A stretch of DNA of 64,000 nucleotides from Zygaena filipendulae (lineage: Eukaryota > Arthropoda > Insecta > Lepidoptera > Zygaenidae), in assembly GCA_907165275.2 (NCBI GenBank), contig CAJRBF020000001.1, positions 186,001 to 250,000 of the forward strand. Direction: 5' to 3'. A program made the translations under genes and the position numbers. This document shows, in pieces, positions 48,036 to 58,869 of this stretch (position 1 is the first letter of the stretch; every line of letters begins with the position of its first letter). The notes beneath the pieces are model-generated. The model had not been told where the DNA came from, did not search any database, and saw nothing but the letters and a program-made list of their open reading frames with translations.

Positions 48036-51000
48036 TTAAAATAATCTTAACTCTAATCTGTTCTTCAAAAATTTTGTCTTATCTAAACTTTTAGTTAACA
48101 TGTCTGCCAAATTAAATTTTGTATCAATTTTTACAATATCAATTATTTTCTTTTCATAGTTCTCATTTATGTAATGATACTGCACTTCGATGTGTTTTGA
48201 ATTTTTTGTAAAGTTGCCGTATTTGGCTATTGCTACTGCACCTGAGTTGTCTACATACAATTTTATTGGATCACAAAATTTTACATTAAATGATTCACTA
48301 AGTAAGTTCCTAATAAAAAGTACTTCAGTCACTGCCTCTGACATAGCAGTATACTCTGCAAAAGTTGAGCATTTAGTTACTGTATTTTGTTTGCGTGTTT
48401 TCCAGAAAATTAAGTTTCCAAATAATCTTATAATAAAACCAGTAGTAGATTTTCTATCAACATTATCTCCTGCATAGTCAGAATCTACCATACAATCCAA
48501 TATATTATCAGTATCTACACTACTATAGTATGTTAACTTTAAATCCTTAGTTTTATACAAATATTTTAAGATTCTCATTGCATATTTGTAATGTGTTTGG
48601 TTATAACAACTTTGGTATCTACTTAAGTAATTAACACTATATGCCACATCTGGCCTTGTGCCTGTACTAATATACAATAATTCACCAATTATATTTCTGT
48701 ACTTTATTCTTTCATCTACTTCTCTAGCTTGTTCTAATTTTAGGTTTGTTTCCATTGGAGTATCATACAACTTAGTATTTTTCAGATCATATTTTGCAGC
48801 CAAAGATTCAATATACTTTGTTTGACTTAGAGTCATTGTGCTTTTATCATCACTATAATCAATATCTATGCCAATGTAGCTTTTAATTTTACCCAAGTCT
48901 TTCATTGCAAATCTTCTCATTAAACTAGTTTTTACATCTTCAATTTTATTTTTATCCTTGCTACAGATCAAAAGATCATCGACAAACAATAATATGTATA
49001 TTGGATCTTTGCTTGCTCTATTAACATATAAACAGTAATCATAGTTACTTCTAACAAAATTCAGTGTTGTTATAGATTTATCAAAACACTCATACCATAC
49101 TCTAGGACTTTCTTTCAGACCATAGAGTGCCTTTTGCAATTTGTAAACTTTATTGTTGTCAGTTTCATAACCTTCCGGTTGATTTACATATACTTCTGAC
49201 TTTATAGATGCATTTAAAAAGGCTGTTTCAACATCCATCTGTTCTATAAATAAATTTCTTTTACAACTGTATGACAATAAAATTTTCAATGTTTGCATTT
49301 TTCCTACTGGTGAGTAAACATTTTCAGTGTATTCATTTTGCTGAAATCCTTTTACAACTAATCTAGCTTTATAATCATTATTGCTTTTCCTTCTAAAGAC
49401 CCACTTTACATCAATAATCTTTTTATCTTTTGGCTTTTCAACAACTTGCCAAGTGTTATTTTTATTTAAGCTATTTATTTCCTGGTCCATTGCCATTTGC
49501 CACTGTTTATGATCATTGGAGTTTATTGCCTCTTCAAATGTATTTGGTACATTTGCATCAATATGGTTAACATATATAAAATGTGAAATTGGATTACCAT
49601 ATCTAGAAATGGGAATTCTTTTTCTTTTTTTCGATTCTACTATATCCTTGTCATTAATATCATTTAAATTATCATTATTCACAGAATCCTTCAAATCATT
49701 ATTAGAATTGGTCTCATCTACATCAACATAATTTTTATCACATTCGTCACTTGATTTATCTATATCACTTGAAGTTGGGTCAATTTCCAAATCTTTGTCT
49801 TTCTGATCATCCTGTTTTTCTAAGCAAATCAGTTCAGTATTTTCTTCAACTACTTGTACGTGCCTAGCATTAATGATTCTATTATTTAACAGAACTCGAT
49901 AACTATTTTCATTATAGCCTACTAAAACACCTACCTGTGCTTTATCATCCCATTTACTTTTTCTTAAAACTTCAGGTACCCTGACAAAAACCCTACTTCC
50001 ATAAATTTTTAAATGCTCGACATTTGGTTTTATTTTAAAAAATATTTCATAAGGAGTTTTATTTTCTACTGTATTTGCAATGGTTCGATTTTTTAAATAT
50101 GCTGCTGTTTTTATAGCCTCAGGCCAATACCTCCTGTGAATTTTAGCTTCTCTCATTAAACACCTACCTATGTCCATAACAGATCTATTATATCTTTCCG
50201 CTACTCCATTTAATTCATGGACATAGGGTGGACATGGTAACAACTCTATACCTTTTTTCTTTATAAAATTATAAATATCCTTGTTTAAGTATTCTTTGCC
50301 ATTGTCACACTGTATTTTCTTAACTTTTTTGTTGAATTTATTTTCTACTAAATTTACAAATTCTATAAAACAATTAGCAACTTCACTTTTACTTTTAATA
50401 CAGAATATCCTTGTACATTTACTATAGTCATCAATGAATGTGAGAAAGTATTTTTCTCCACCAAAACCAATTGTGTTATGTGGACCGTTCAAATCAGTAT
50501 GAATTAAATCTAAAATTTCAGTAGTTTTTGTTCTATTATTTTCAAAAGGTACATTACTCATTTTACTCTGAATACAATTTGAACATTTCATGTCCGTGCT
50601 TTCAATCTTATCAGGCAAACCATCTACTAATTTATTGTTCACTAATTTACTTAAATATTGAAAATTTACATGACCAAGTGCCCTATGCCATTTCTCCTTT
50701 TGAGTTAAGTTTACTGAATGTGCATACATTTCGTTTTTAGATACATAACCTTTTATACAATACAAATTATTTATTTTATCAGCAACAACTATTAGTTCTT
50801 TAAGACCATTATAAATTTTTGCATATTCATTTTTAGCTACTATTGTGCAACTTTTAGTTATCTTTGAAAAACTTAACAAATTTTGCCTAATGCCTTCAAC
50901 AAAATAAACATTTTTTAAATCCACATGTTTTTCATTATAATAATTCTTAAAGTACATTTTGACCGTACCTACCTTGGTAGCTTTTAACATTTTACCATCT

Positions 51001-52073
51001 GGCAGTTTTACATTGACAGGACTTTTCAAACATATAGAGTTATAAAAATATGTATCATTATTTATTATATGGTCGGTACACCCACTATCTAAAAGCCAAT
51101 TAATTTCACTGTTATTATGGCATTCTTTCATTTCAATATGCCCTCGTACCTGATTTACTTCTGGATTACATACCTCAGCTGTCCATGACTCCGATGAAAA
51201 GTTGTTTGAAGATTCACCACTGGACTGACCTTGATCTCTGGAAAGATTTTGACCTCTGCCTCGGTTATGACCTCTGTAAAATCCACCTCTGTTGTAACCT
51301 CTCTGTAGTCGTTGCTGACCTCTATAGAATCCACCTCTATTGTAACCTCTCTGTAGTTGTTGCTGACCTCTAAAACTTTGTTGTTGTCCTTGAAAATGTC
51401 TCTGACCATGCCAACAGTCCTTCTTCAGGTGACCAGTCTTTCCACAGGTAAAGCATTTAGCAATAGTTTTGGTTGCAAATGTACTAACATTATTTTTCTT
51501 GTCGGAGTCACTAGAGATCATATTTTTCTCTTTTATTTTAGAACATACATAATCAACTGTTCTTTGTTCTTCTGGGATCACATCAAGAAAATCTCCAATA
51601 TAACTGTAGCTTGGTGGAAGCGCTCTGAGTAGGTATCTTAACTTTTCTTGTTCATCGATTTTTCCTCCGGCCACTTTGAACTCATTTGTTATTTTTTCAA
51701 AATCAACAAAAAAATCTTCTACTGTACTGTAATTGTTTAATTTTATCTCCTCAATTTTTCCTCTACATATTATTTGCATAGCGGTAGACTGTGTTAAATA
51801 CATCTTGTCAAACTTACTTAACATTTCGTACGCTGTTTTGCATTCACTAATGTATTCCAATTGCTTATCCGAAATTGTACTCATTAATATAGTCCTTGCT
51901 TTTAAATCCTTCTTTTTCCATACCGCCGCTTCTGCGTTTTCATTTTTAACAATGACAACCTCGTGGCATTCTTTGTATTCCAACAAAGTTAATAACCTTA
52001 ATTTCCAGCTTGAATAGTTTGCACCATCAAAAATAGGTATCGTAATATCTTCTATCTTTGCTTGCTTAGCCAT
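48036..52073 (-). CDS. gag-pol: Copia 2 Gag-Pol polyprotein, intact
   Basis: 1345 residues, uninterrupted, from the ATG at 52073 (MAKQAKIEDI). Gag: FDGANYSSWKLRLL, RALPPSYSYIGDFL, a single zinc knuckle CFTCGKTGHLKKDC, and Gly/Arg repeats (QRGYNRGGFYRGQQ twice). Protease: WLLDSGCTDHI. Integrase: HRALGHVNFQYL...CSNCIQSKM zinc domain, Asp in IHTDLNGP, Asp in IQCDNGKEY, Glu in NGVAERYNR. RT: QMDVETAFLNASIKSEVYV and active site LLFVDDLLIC. RNase H: VDSDYAGDNVDRKSTTGF, TVTKCSTFAEYTAMSEAV, LYVDNSGAVAIAK, KHIEVQYHYI. All catalytic residues are present. Confidence 0.96.
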   Translation of the reverse strand: MAKQAKIEDITIPIFDGANYSSWKLRLLTLLEYKECHEVVIVKNENAEAAVWKKKDLKARTILMSTISDKQLEYISECKTAYEMLSKFDKMYLTQSTAMQIICRGKIEEIKLNNYSTVEDFFVDFEKITNEFKVAGGKIDEQEKLRYLLRALPPSYSYIGDFLDVIPEEQRTVDYVCSKIKEKNMISSDSDKKNNVSTFATKTIAKCFTCGKTGHLKKDCWHGQRHFQGQQQSFRGQQQLQRGYNRGGFYRGQQRLQRGYNRGGFYRGHNRGRGQNLSRDQGQSSGESSNNFSSESWTAEVCNPEVNQVRGHIEMKECHNNSEINWLLDSGCTDHIINNDTYFYNSICLKSPVNVKLPDGKMLKATKVGTVKMYFKNYYNEKHVDLKNVYFVEGIRQNLLSFSKITKSCTIVAKNEYAKIYNGLKELIVVADKINNLYCIKGYVSKNEMYAHSVNLTQKEKWHRALGHVNFQYLSKLVNNKLVDGLPDKIESTDMKCSNCIQSKMSNVPFENNRTKTTEILDLIHTDLNGPHNTIGFGGEKYFLTFIDDYSKCTRIFCIKSKSEVANCFIEFVNLVENKFNKKVKKIQCDNGKEYLNKDIYNFIKKKGIELLPCPPYVHELNGVAERYNRSVMDIGRCLMREAKIHRRYWPEAIKTAAYLKNRTIANTVENKTPYEIFFKIKPNVEHLKIYGSRVFVRVPEVLRKSKWDDKAQVGVLVGYNENSYRVLLNNRIINARHVQVVEENTELICLEKQDDQKDKDLEIDPTSSDIDKSSDECDKNYVDVDETNSNNDLKDSVNNDNLNDINDKDIVESKKRKRIPISRYGNPISHFIYVNHIDANVPNTFEEAINSNDHKQWQMAMDQEINSLNKNNTWQVVEKPKDKKIIDVKWVFRRKSNNDYKARLVVKGFQQNEYTENVYSPVGKMQTLKILLSYSCKRNLFIEQMDVETAFLNASIKSEVYVNQPEGYETDNNKVYKLQKALYGLKESPRVWYECFDKSITTLNFVRSNYDYCLYVNRASKDPIYILLFVDDLLICSKDKNKIEDVKTSLMRRFAMKDLGKIKSYIGIDIDYSDDKSTMTLSQTKYIESLAAKYDLKNTKLYDTPMETNLKLEQAREVDERIKYRNIIGELLYISTGTRPDVAYSVNYLSRYQSCYNQTHYKYAMRILKYLYKTKDLKLTYYSSVDTDNILDCMVDSDYAGDNVDRKSTTGFIIRLFGNLIFWKTRKQNTVTKCSTFAEYTAMSEAVTEVLFIRNLLSESFNVKFCDPIKLYVDNSGAVAIAKYGNFTKNSKHIEVQYHYINENYEKKIIDIVKIDTKFNLADMLTKSLDKTKFLKNRLELRLF

Positions 52074-52241
52074 TTTGACGATAATTAAGTACTATTAGTG
52101 TAAATCGATGTATTTTCACGACAATTATTTTTGTTTCGAACCGGCAACTTAATCACAATTCACACAACCACAATTCACACGTAATTATAAATCTTCGTTG
52201 CACTTTATTTTACTTATCACACTGAGTTTTTTGTTTTGAAC

Positions 52242-52256
52242 TACGCTCTGCTACCA
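52242..52256 (-). other. Copia 2 primer-binding site (initiator tRNA-Met)
   Basis: TGGTAGCAGAGCGTA on the element strand directly abuts the 5' LTR at 52257; its first 11-12 bases are complementary to the initiator tRNA-Met 3' end. The same site serves Copia 1. Confidence 0.82.
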
Positions 52257-52496
52257 TGTTGAAATAGTTGTTTGAAATAAAGAAACCATATTATAATTAA
52301 CTTTTAGTTTTATTTTCACTGCCTACACTTTATTTACATTACGACGCTTCGAGGAGAAATCAAAGACAAAGCCATAGACTATAGGTAATATTGATTTCAC
52401 ACACTGCACGAGACATTTATCCAATAATCCTATAGATGGCGCTACATGCTTTTTATTTTGCATATTATAAGATTATAAATTTAACCAATTCCAAAA
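52257..52496 (-). repeat. Copia 2 5' LTR, outer edge eroded
   Basis: Identical to the left LTR up to 52484, then diverges in the last dozen bases and lacks CAACA. The following sequence (ACGTACCACATTGAAG) is Polinton integrase. Confidence 0.85.
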
Positions 52497-52694
52497 ACGT
52501 ACCACATTGAAGATCAACGTAAGCAGCCTATTTTAGGAAGTTTTTATGAACAAGAACTGCAGAAGACTAACTATCCTAATGTGTATTTAATACAAAAAGT
52601 GTTGAAAAAGAAAGGGAGTAAGATATTCGTTAAATGGTTAGGGTTACCTCCTGATGAAAACAGCTGGATTGATAAATCCACATTGTTAAGTTAA
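52497..52694 (+). pseudogene. INT: integrase C-terminus with chromodomain (Polinton copy 2)
   Basis: Remainder of the gene split by Copia 2: HIEDQRKQPILGSFYEQ and the chromodomain (KKKGSKIFVKWLGLPPDENSW) up to the stop at 52692-52694. No lesion within this piece. Confidence 0.9.
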
Positions 52695-52747
52695 GAAGAT
52701 ATAAAACTATAAACAGTATCGTTACTTTAGTCATTTTACTACGAGTC

Positions 52748-53488
52748 ATGCAAGGTGGTGGACTCGTTAACAATTTAATAAATAACTTACCTTTTGAGAT
52801 TCATATACCTGGGTATAATTACTGTGGACCAGGAACAAAACTTCAGAAACGTTTACAAAGAGGTGACCGCGGGGTTAACAAGTTGGACGAAGCCTGCATG
52901 CACCACGATATTGCCTACGCCAATAACACAGATTTACCTAATCGTCACAAAGCGGATTTACAATTGTTAGACATGGCTAAAAAGAGGTTAGAAGCAAAGG
53001 ATGCAGGGAAAGGTGAAAAATTGGTCTCATGGCAGGTTAGTAAAGCGATGAAAGCTAAAGTAAAATCGGGTTGGGGAGTTAAATCATTCAAACATTTTGT
53101 CACGAAAACTCGTTCACATGTTAAAAAGCTAAAACCAAAAAACCGTAAAACGCTGATAAACCTGTCTTATGCAGCTGCTAAAAGAATGATTCCGCTAGCT
53201 CGTCAAATCAAATTACCTCGAGTGATACCAATACCAAAAACCGGAGGAATATTACCACTTATCCCAATATTTGCGGGTTTATCAGCTCTAGGCGCTCTGG
53301 CGGGAGGAGCGTCTGGAATTGCAAAAACTGTGAATGATTATAAATCTGCTCAAAAGAATTTGCAGGAGACAGAGCGTCATAATAAAACCATGGAGGCTAT
53401 AGCACTGGGAAAAGGCTTATACATAAAGCCTTACAAAAGTGGGAAAGGTTTATACATAAAGCTTCAAAAAACTAACTACGCTACCTAA
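52748..53488 (+). CDS. phospholipase A2-domain virion core protein (Polinton copy 2)
   Basis: 246 residues; PLA2 loop and His-Asp pair intact. Differs from copy 1 at about four residues (Q2 for H, keeping the MxGG-G cleavage-like start) and at the end: one A lost at about 53458 changes the last residues to LQKTNYAT and moves the stop 12 nt downstream into the protease region. Confidence 0.88.
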   Translation: MQGGGLVNNLINNLPFEIHIPGYNYCGPGTKLQKRLQRGDRGVNKLDEACMHHDIAYANNTDLPNRHKADLQLLDMAKKRLEAKDAGKGEKLVSWQVSKAMKAKVKSGWGVKSFKHFVTKTRSHVKKLKPKNRKTLINLSYAAAKRMIPLARQIKLPRVIPIPKTGGILPLIPIFAGLSALGALAGGASGIAKTVNDYKSAQKNLQETERHNKTMEAIALGKGLYIKPYKSGKGLYIKLQKTNYAT

Positions 53489-53844
53489 TCGTGCTTTGAC
53501 AAATGTAGACATTTTGAAGTACGCTGCAAATATTCCGCATTTCCGAGGTGTTTACATGAAAGATGAATTACCCAGAAGTCCGAGGAAGATTGAATGTGGT
53601 ATTGTTAACCTAGATGATTCGAAGAATGAGGGAACACATTGGGTAGCATATGCAAAACGAAATAATTATTGTGAATACTTTGATAGTTATGGTGATTTGA
53701 AACCGCCATTTGAATTAGTGAAGTATGTATTTAAAAAATATGAACATTTTTTATAATTATACAAGATACCAAAAATTTAACACTGTTAATTGTGGTCATT
53801 TATGTTTAAAATATTTATGGAAATTTTGGAATAAAAAAGTATAA
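53480..53844 (+). pseudogene. PRO: adenain-type protease (Polinton copy 2), frameshifted
   Basis: His48 and Asp63 are preserved, but a 4-bp insertion (GTAT) at about 53726 breaks the frame after LVKYV, so the Gln/Cys part (NTVNCGHLCLKYLW, to 53844) is in another frame. The ACG in place of an ATG at the expected start is shared with copy 1. Confidence 0.9.
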
Positions 53845-53880
53845 AACATTAAATTTTGTTTTAGTCATGTCATTTGCAAA

Positions 53881-54567
53881 ATGTCTTTAACACTATCAAT
53901 TACGGGAAACTCATCAATTTTAACTACTTATTACTCTCCCACCCTACAACTTAATGGAGAATATGAGTGTGCTCTGTTATATTTATCTACATTTAATTCA
54001 ATTCCAAATATTGACTATAGAAATAATAAATTTTACTATGGTACTAATGAAGTAATTACTCTACCGGAAGGAGCCTATGAATTGCAAGATATCAGTGACT
54101 ATATAAAATCAGAAATAAAAGACGCAACATTTCAACTTCACTGTAATAACAACACATTAAAAATATCCATACACTGCACCAAAGATATTGATTTTACCAA
54201 GACAGATTCTCTAGGAAATTTGCTGGGCTATGGAAATAAGTTTCTGAAAGCAAATAAATGGCATGTTTCACATCTGCCAGTGAACATTTTGCCTACGACC
54301 GTGGTGAGAGTCGAATGTGATATAGTGAGTGGATCATATATAAACGGTGAACCAAGCCATATTGTTTACGAATTTGCACCTAACGTGCCGCCTGGATATA
54401 GAATCATCGAAGCCCCTAAAAACGCGATATATTTCCGAATCAATCAATGTAATATCAACTGCATCCATATTAGATTTTTGGACATAAATAATAACTTAGT
54501 CAATTTACGTGGTGAAGAAGTGCAACTTTTTTTGCATTTGAGAAACATTAGTAAAAATAATGATTGA
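53881..54567 (+). CDS. mCP: minor capsid (penton) protein (Polinton copy 2)
   Basis: 228 residues, intact, with one noticed substitution relative to copy 1 (C for S near residue 190). Confidence 0.85.
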   Translation: MSLTLSITGNSSILTTYYSPTLQLNGEYECALLYLSTFNSIPNIDYRNNKFYYGTNEVITLPEGAYELQDISDYIKSEIKDATFQLHCNNNTLKISIHCTKDIDFTKTDSLGNLLGYGNKFLKANKWHVSHLPVNILPTTVVRVECDIVSGSYINGEPSHIVYEFAPNVPPGYRIIEAPKNAIYFRINQCNINCIHIRFLDINNNLVNLRGEEVQLFLHLRNISKNND

Positions 54568-54784
54568 TTACAATAAATACGTGCCTCGAAAATCAAAAAC
54601 TATCAGTTCTGCGCGAGTAACCCTCAACAAAACATCTCCTTATAGGAAAAAAAATAAGTTAATTCAAAAATCAAAAATCGTCAGTTCTGCGCGAGTAACC
54701 CTCGACAAAACATCTTGTAGGAAAAAAAATAAGTTAAATAAAGATAATAAAGCATTCCTTAAATTAATCGGATTATTAAAATGA
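54560..54784 (+). CDS. small basic repeat protein (Polinton copy 2)
   Basis: 74 residues, intact, with the two SSARVTL repeats. Same overlaps with neighbouring genes as in copy 1 (8 nt and 4 nt). Confidence 0.68.
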   Translation: MIDYNKYVPRKSKTISSARVTLNKTSPYRKKNKLIQKSKIVSSARVTLDKTSCRKKNKLNKDNKAFLKLIGLLK

Positions 54785-54961
54785 ATATCTTAGACGTTTT
54801 ATCTGTTCCATCTTACGACAATTCCGTTGAAGGGGTCGAATTCCATTCATATAAACCATATGTAACAAGTTTCAACAGGAATGATGAAATACGCATTCCG
54901 ATCAACCAACAAGATTTGTACATATTGCCATCAGCGAGCACTTTATACTTGGAAGGACAAG
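54781..54961 (+). pseudogene. MCP: major capsid protein (Polinton copy 2), truncated after 60 codons
   Basis: The first 60 or so residues match copy 1 exactly, up to STLYLEGQV; a poly-T run then begins, which is the poly(A) tail of the LINE read on the other strand. The rest of the gene is not in the window. Confidence 0.92.
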
Positions 54962-55203
54962 TTTTTTTTTTTTTTTTTTTTTTCCTAAATGATATACCCA
55001 AGTGGGTAAATCATTAAAATACAGTCTAGCCAATCTAGTTATGACTAATAAGTATTTTAAATTTGACCTAAACTTCTAAACAAGACTATACTAAGAATGT
55101 GTCCAATAACACTTTTCTTATTGTCTCTATTAAGGGGAAGACACTTTGTTCTTGTGTTCTTTGGATACAGTACTCACAGCACTAAATACACTATCACTAT
55201 ACA

Positions 55204-55611
55204 CTACACTAACTCAAAAGGTTTGGTCCTTTTTAGTCTTTGTTTTATATTTGTGTTTGTCGAGGAGCTGGTGTTTGAGAGGAGCGAAACGGCCTCGACG
55301 TTCACATGGTGACGAAGTCGAAACCTTTCTGTTTTGACACTTACAGCTACAATTTGTTTATCTTGTTCTTCAATTTTTAGTTCTTCATAATGGGAAATGT
55401 TGTCCTTTATTATGACTGCACTACCTCCCTTAGCTGTATTGTTTGGATGTAACGCGTGATAAACTTTATATCCTTTAATTTGGATGAACGATTCCTTAGT
55501 AAAATGTGACTCAGATATAACGCACACGTCTATTTTTTCCATAGATAGGACTGCCTTGAGTTAGCATTCCATGCCATAATTTTGAGGGACTTCATCATTG
55601 AGAGAGATTTG
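55204..55611 (-). pseudogene. LINE ORF2 endonuclease fragment
   Basis: An AP-endonuclease-like start (KIMAWNANSRQS) at about 55600 and a second piece from 55542 with KIDVCVISESHF, where Glu-Ser-His is the conserved metal-binding region, and KGGSAVIIK. A gap near 55545 lacks several conserved residues. The family sense stops near VSVKTERF and is followed by unrelated frame to 55204. No catalytic domain remains complete. Confidence 0.75.
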
Positions 55612-56146
55612 TAGTGGATGTTTTGGAGATATACTCCAATTTCTTTAATCTGTCGTCAAAGGATGACATAAAAGTAAGAATTTTATTTAACTTATCATCC
55701 AAACTGTTGTTTGAAGAAGAAGGCTTGGGTTCAGCTTGACGTTGAGCTCCTTTAGTTGCTTGAGCATACGAAACATTTTTAGTGATGCCAGATACGTGTT
55801 CAGTGACGGATATTTTATTAAAATTATTTGTAGTCACTGACTTATTTTCTTTGGTTTTTCGATTCTTGACTGCTTGTAGTTCCTTAGCTACTATGCAACC
55901 TCTGTAGCTTGCAGGATGTGGTTCGCCGCAATGAAGACATTTCGGTTTTACTTCGGTTGGCTTTTCGCAATCTATAGTTAGATGCTTGCCTGTGCATTTT
56001 ACGCATCTTGGTTCTTTAGAACAGTATCTCTGTGTGTGACCATAAGCTTGGCAACGTTTGCACTGAGGAATTAATTTGGATGTTTTAACTGGCTCAATGT
56101 CAACTTTGCACCCTAATATGGATTTGATGCTGTAAATATTTTTCAC
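55595..56146 (-). pseudogene. LINE ORF1 (Gag-like) C-terminal part with three zinc knuckles
   Basis: 183 residues in frame. A PRE_C2HC-type segment (SILGCKVDIEPVK...IPQCKRCQAYGH) leads to CCHC motifs CKRCQAYGHTQRYC, CVKCTGKHLTIDC and CLHCGEPHPASYRGC, typical of Jockey-clade ORF1. The C-terminus is Ser/Lys-rich with a short coiled coil (LNKILTFMSSFDDRLKKLEY). The N-terminal part is beyond the Gypsy B insertion point. Confidence 0.82.
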
Positions 56147-56170
56147 GTCTTCATCTTTTTGAAATGAGAG

Positions 56171-58869
56171 TGTAACTTACCCCCCCCTCGCGCGACTTTC
56201 TCCGATCTACTTCTTACTACGATGATCTCTAATTTGGCCTGATTGTCTAGTGGTTAGGACTCTAAATTCGTTGTGTGCAGTAACCTATGATTCTTTTAGG
56301 TTGAGATTGAACTATCGTCTTAGTATTTGCATCATAGTTTTTAGTTTTGGTTAAGTTTATAGCTAAGTTTATAGCTAAGATTCTAAAGTTAATACATGAA
56401 CGATCTCTAATTTATGTTTAGCGAATACACGAACGATCTTAGACTAGTACACGGACGAATCCCTATTTTTATTGCTTTCGTGCGACCCCTTTCCTAACTT
56501 TGGGTGGATGATCTATTTTTAATCTATTTATGCGGATGATCTAGTTTTGTTAGTTTGTTTGTGACGACCTGCCTCCCTAACATTATATCGATGTTCTATT
56601 TTATTAGTTTGTTTTCCGGCCTAATCTATTGGCTTGTAGGCTAAGTTTGAATAATCTTGACCCTTATGTTTGTCTATCCCTACAATCTGTTTTAGTTTGT
56701 GTTTGTCGGTTTAACCCCGGTCAACATCTCGTCAAAAGCTACCATTCCTGGCTCAGATGGCTCAGACATTGCCAGGACGCATAAATATATTTAATAAACC
56801 ACCCAGACGATTCTATTCCAAGGTCGACCAGATTTTGTCCCCTCAGCATGACGCAAGCATTGGCCACAGGAACCTCAAGTACTACGTGAAATGATTGTTG
56901 GCACTGCAACCAATCCCGACGTCAAACCGAAGGTAAGGCTTCCAGTTAATACATAAGTATTCGCCGGAAGGTGGTATAGCCCCTCCTGCGCTATTCCACG
57001 GTGATGACCATCCAGCACAATGCCTTCGTCACCTCCCCCAACCTGTTTCACAAGGTAGAGGATCATTCTAGATGGTTACATCTAAGATCATTCACCAGCG
57101 TCCGTTTCAGGAATCCAGTGAGGAGACTGTACGTCCCCAGTCCGAAGACTACCGCCGCGTTGGAGCCATGGTGAGCCCTTGAATATGTGCCAGCCCGAAG
57201 ACCAGGGTTGGGTGGGACCACCACAAACCAAACCCCAGCACAGTGATCCAAAATTGTATGTGTGTGTTGTCGGAGACCAATCTCTCCCTGGAACCTGGAA
57301 CTTCAGCTGATGAACTCTCTGTCATACTGCAAGCAGTGAGGCCGTAGCCTAGCCGTAGCTGTAGAGTTGAATGGCTCTCTCTCCCCTGTGAACCCACTCG
57401 GGCATCCAACTCGTTCTGCCACATCAGAACATTGGCAAGCACATCGTGTTGAAAAACACAAAGGTTGCCGAGAATCTAGCGTCAGCGACGAGGTCGCCAA
57501 CAGCCGATCCCCCAGCCTCTGCACAACGGTCTCGATCGCAAAGCGCAGGGACCTACGTAAGCATACATGTGGTTGCGAGTCACAGTAGCTCCAGTCTGTC
57601 TCCGCAGCCAGCAATCGAGCCACAGAGCGCATTGGCCCATCAGTAATGTTTATAATAAAAAGAAAGGTAAAACAGAAAGAAGAGCGAACAACCCTTCCCT
57701 GGTGTAGGAGAGGGCCGGCATCTCCAGTCAGCCGCATCGGTGATATGTAGATTGAATAACACGGAAGGCGTTGTTATTCAAGGTAAGGTACAAGGCGCAC
57801 AACGAAACTCGTCACGGCGCAGATGACTCAAGGCGCGGATTTTTACCCATCTACGCCTTCATACGCTCGCGACGTGCAATGTCCAACCGTTCAAGATTAG
57901 AGTTCCGTTTGCTTCGAGCCTATTTGGTACTATGATTTGAAGATCCTTCCTCGTGACTAATGTTTTCAGGTCTACGCTCGAGATATCCTAACGGACGTCA
58001 AGTGCACTGACAGACCTTCGCACAAAAACATTAAACCACTCTGCGCTATCGCTCGCTCAACAAGACTATTCGTAACGAACCGCCTTTTGTAATGATAAAA
58101 ATCAATACAAATATTCTACTCAAAGCATCTCGTTCACGAGGCGCATCGGTCCACATACGCTTTCATGCGACCACCAAGTATCACAATCGCGCATGCTCGC
58201 CTCTGCACAATGCAATCAGGACACAATGCGTAATGACGAAACTTCCAGGTCGCGTGTACGAATCCTTGCACAAACCGATAAATCGTTCTGCGCGCAGACC
58301 GCTCGACCACGACGTACTTTGCATGAATATTATTTATTAAAAAATTTGTATGAGAAAATAAATTTTATGTTTGATAAATGTGCAATAATATTATATTTAT
58401 TGTCCCTTAGACGTTCCCTCCCCAGCGCATTCGTTTATTATTACACTATTATCAATTTACTTTCCCAACAAACTTTTGTCGTCAGGACATTTTTTCACCT
58501 CCGTATTCCCCGTAGATATACGGCCCGTGGATACTGGCGGTGCGTTCGGCCCTGTATTCCGAGACGCCTGCATGGGGGGATTCGCGTTTTCTAACTTGCT
58601 CCTATACTCTCGAAATTCAATATACATTTGGTATTCCCTAATACAAGCACTTTCCTTCATATAATATTTTGTTCTAACTTCTTTAGTTTAGGAGTTATTA
58701 TTGATAAACGTACTAAAACTTGTTTTCGATGTTATTTGAACCGCAATGTCCTCTAATATGTTTTAAATGTAATTTTATAGGTGTATTTTATTATCTTCTA
58801 TACTTTAATAATTATTTAAGATTTTAATTATAACCAAAAAAATTTTGTAGGACCTTATGGGTCGTCACA
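56171..58869 (-). repeat. Gypsy B 3' LTR (2699 bp)
   Basis: TGTAAC...GTCACA. Compared with the 5' LTR piece from 61935 it has a short duplicated AGTTTATAGCTA near 56360 and only a few point differences, so the pair is young. Differences from the Gypsy A LTR are more numerous. Confidence 0.9.

Larger units (their letters stand above)
47757..52496 (-). mobile_element. Copia 2, full-length and apparently young, nested in Polinton 2
   Basis: 4740 bp, - strand, with LTRs 47757-47996 and 52257-52496 that read as identical for about 228 bp (TGTTGAAATAG... to TTATAAATTTA). The left LTR ends in CAACA, forming a TGTTG/CAACA inverted pair. At the outer edge of the right LTR this end is lost and no 5-bp target duplication is visible, so the junction carries a small deletion. 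The one large frame is intact, which implies recent activity. Confidence 0.93.
44351..54961 (+). mobile_element. Polinton copy 2, decayed, opposite orientation to copy 1
   Basis: Starts AGTAGGTATATATTG at 44351 inside the BEL pol; the 6 bases before it, GACAGG, would be the target duplication. Gene order from the TIR: ATPase, DUF8207-type, fibre, integrase, PLA2, protease, penton, basic protein, capsid start. It is split by Copia 2 (47757-52496) and cut at 54961 by the LINE, so PolB and the far TIR are missing. Similarity to copy 1 is very high over shared parts, with frameshifts in DUF8207, integrase and protease genes. Confidence 0.93.
54962..56170 (-). mobile_element. Jockey-like LINE, internally deleted, 5' side cut by Gypsy B
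   Basis: Oriented on the - strand with a poly(A) tail (T-run 54962-54983). In element order: end of ORF1 with zinc knuckles (56146-55595), the start of an ORF2 endonuclease (55611-55204), then 3' UTR. Most of ORF2, including RT, is missing, so the element suffered an internal deletion. The upstream part is cut at 56171 by the Gypsy B LTR. Confidence 0.85.
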
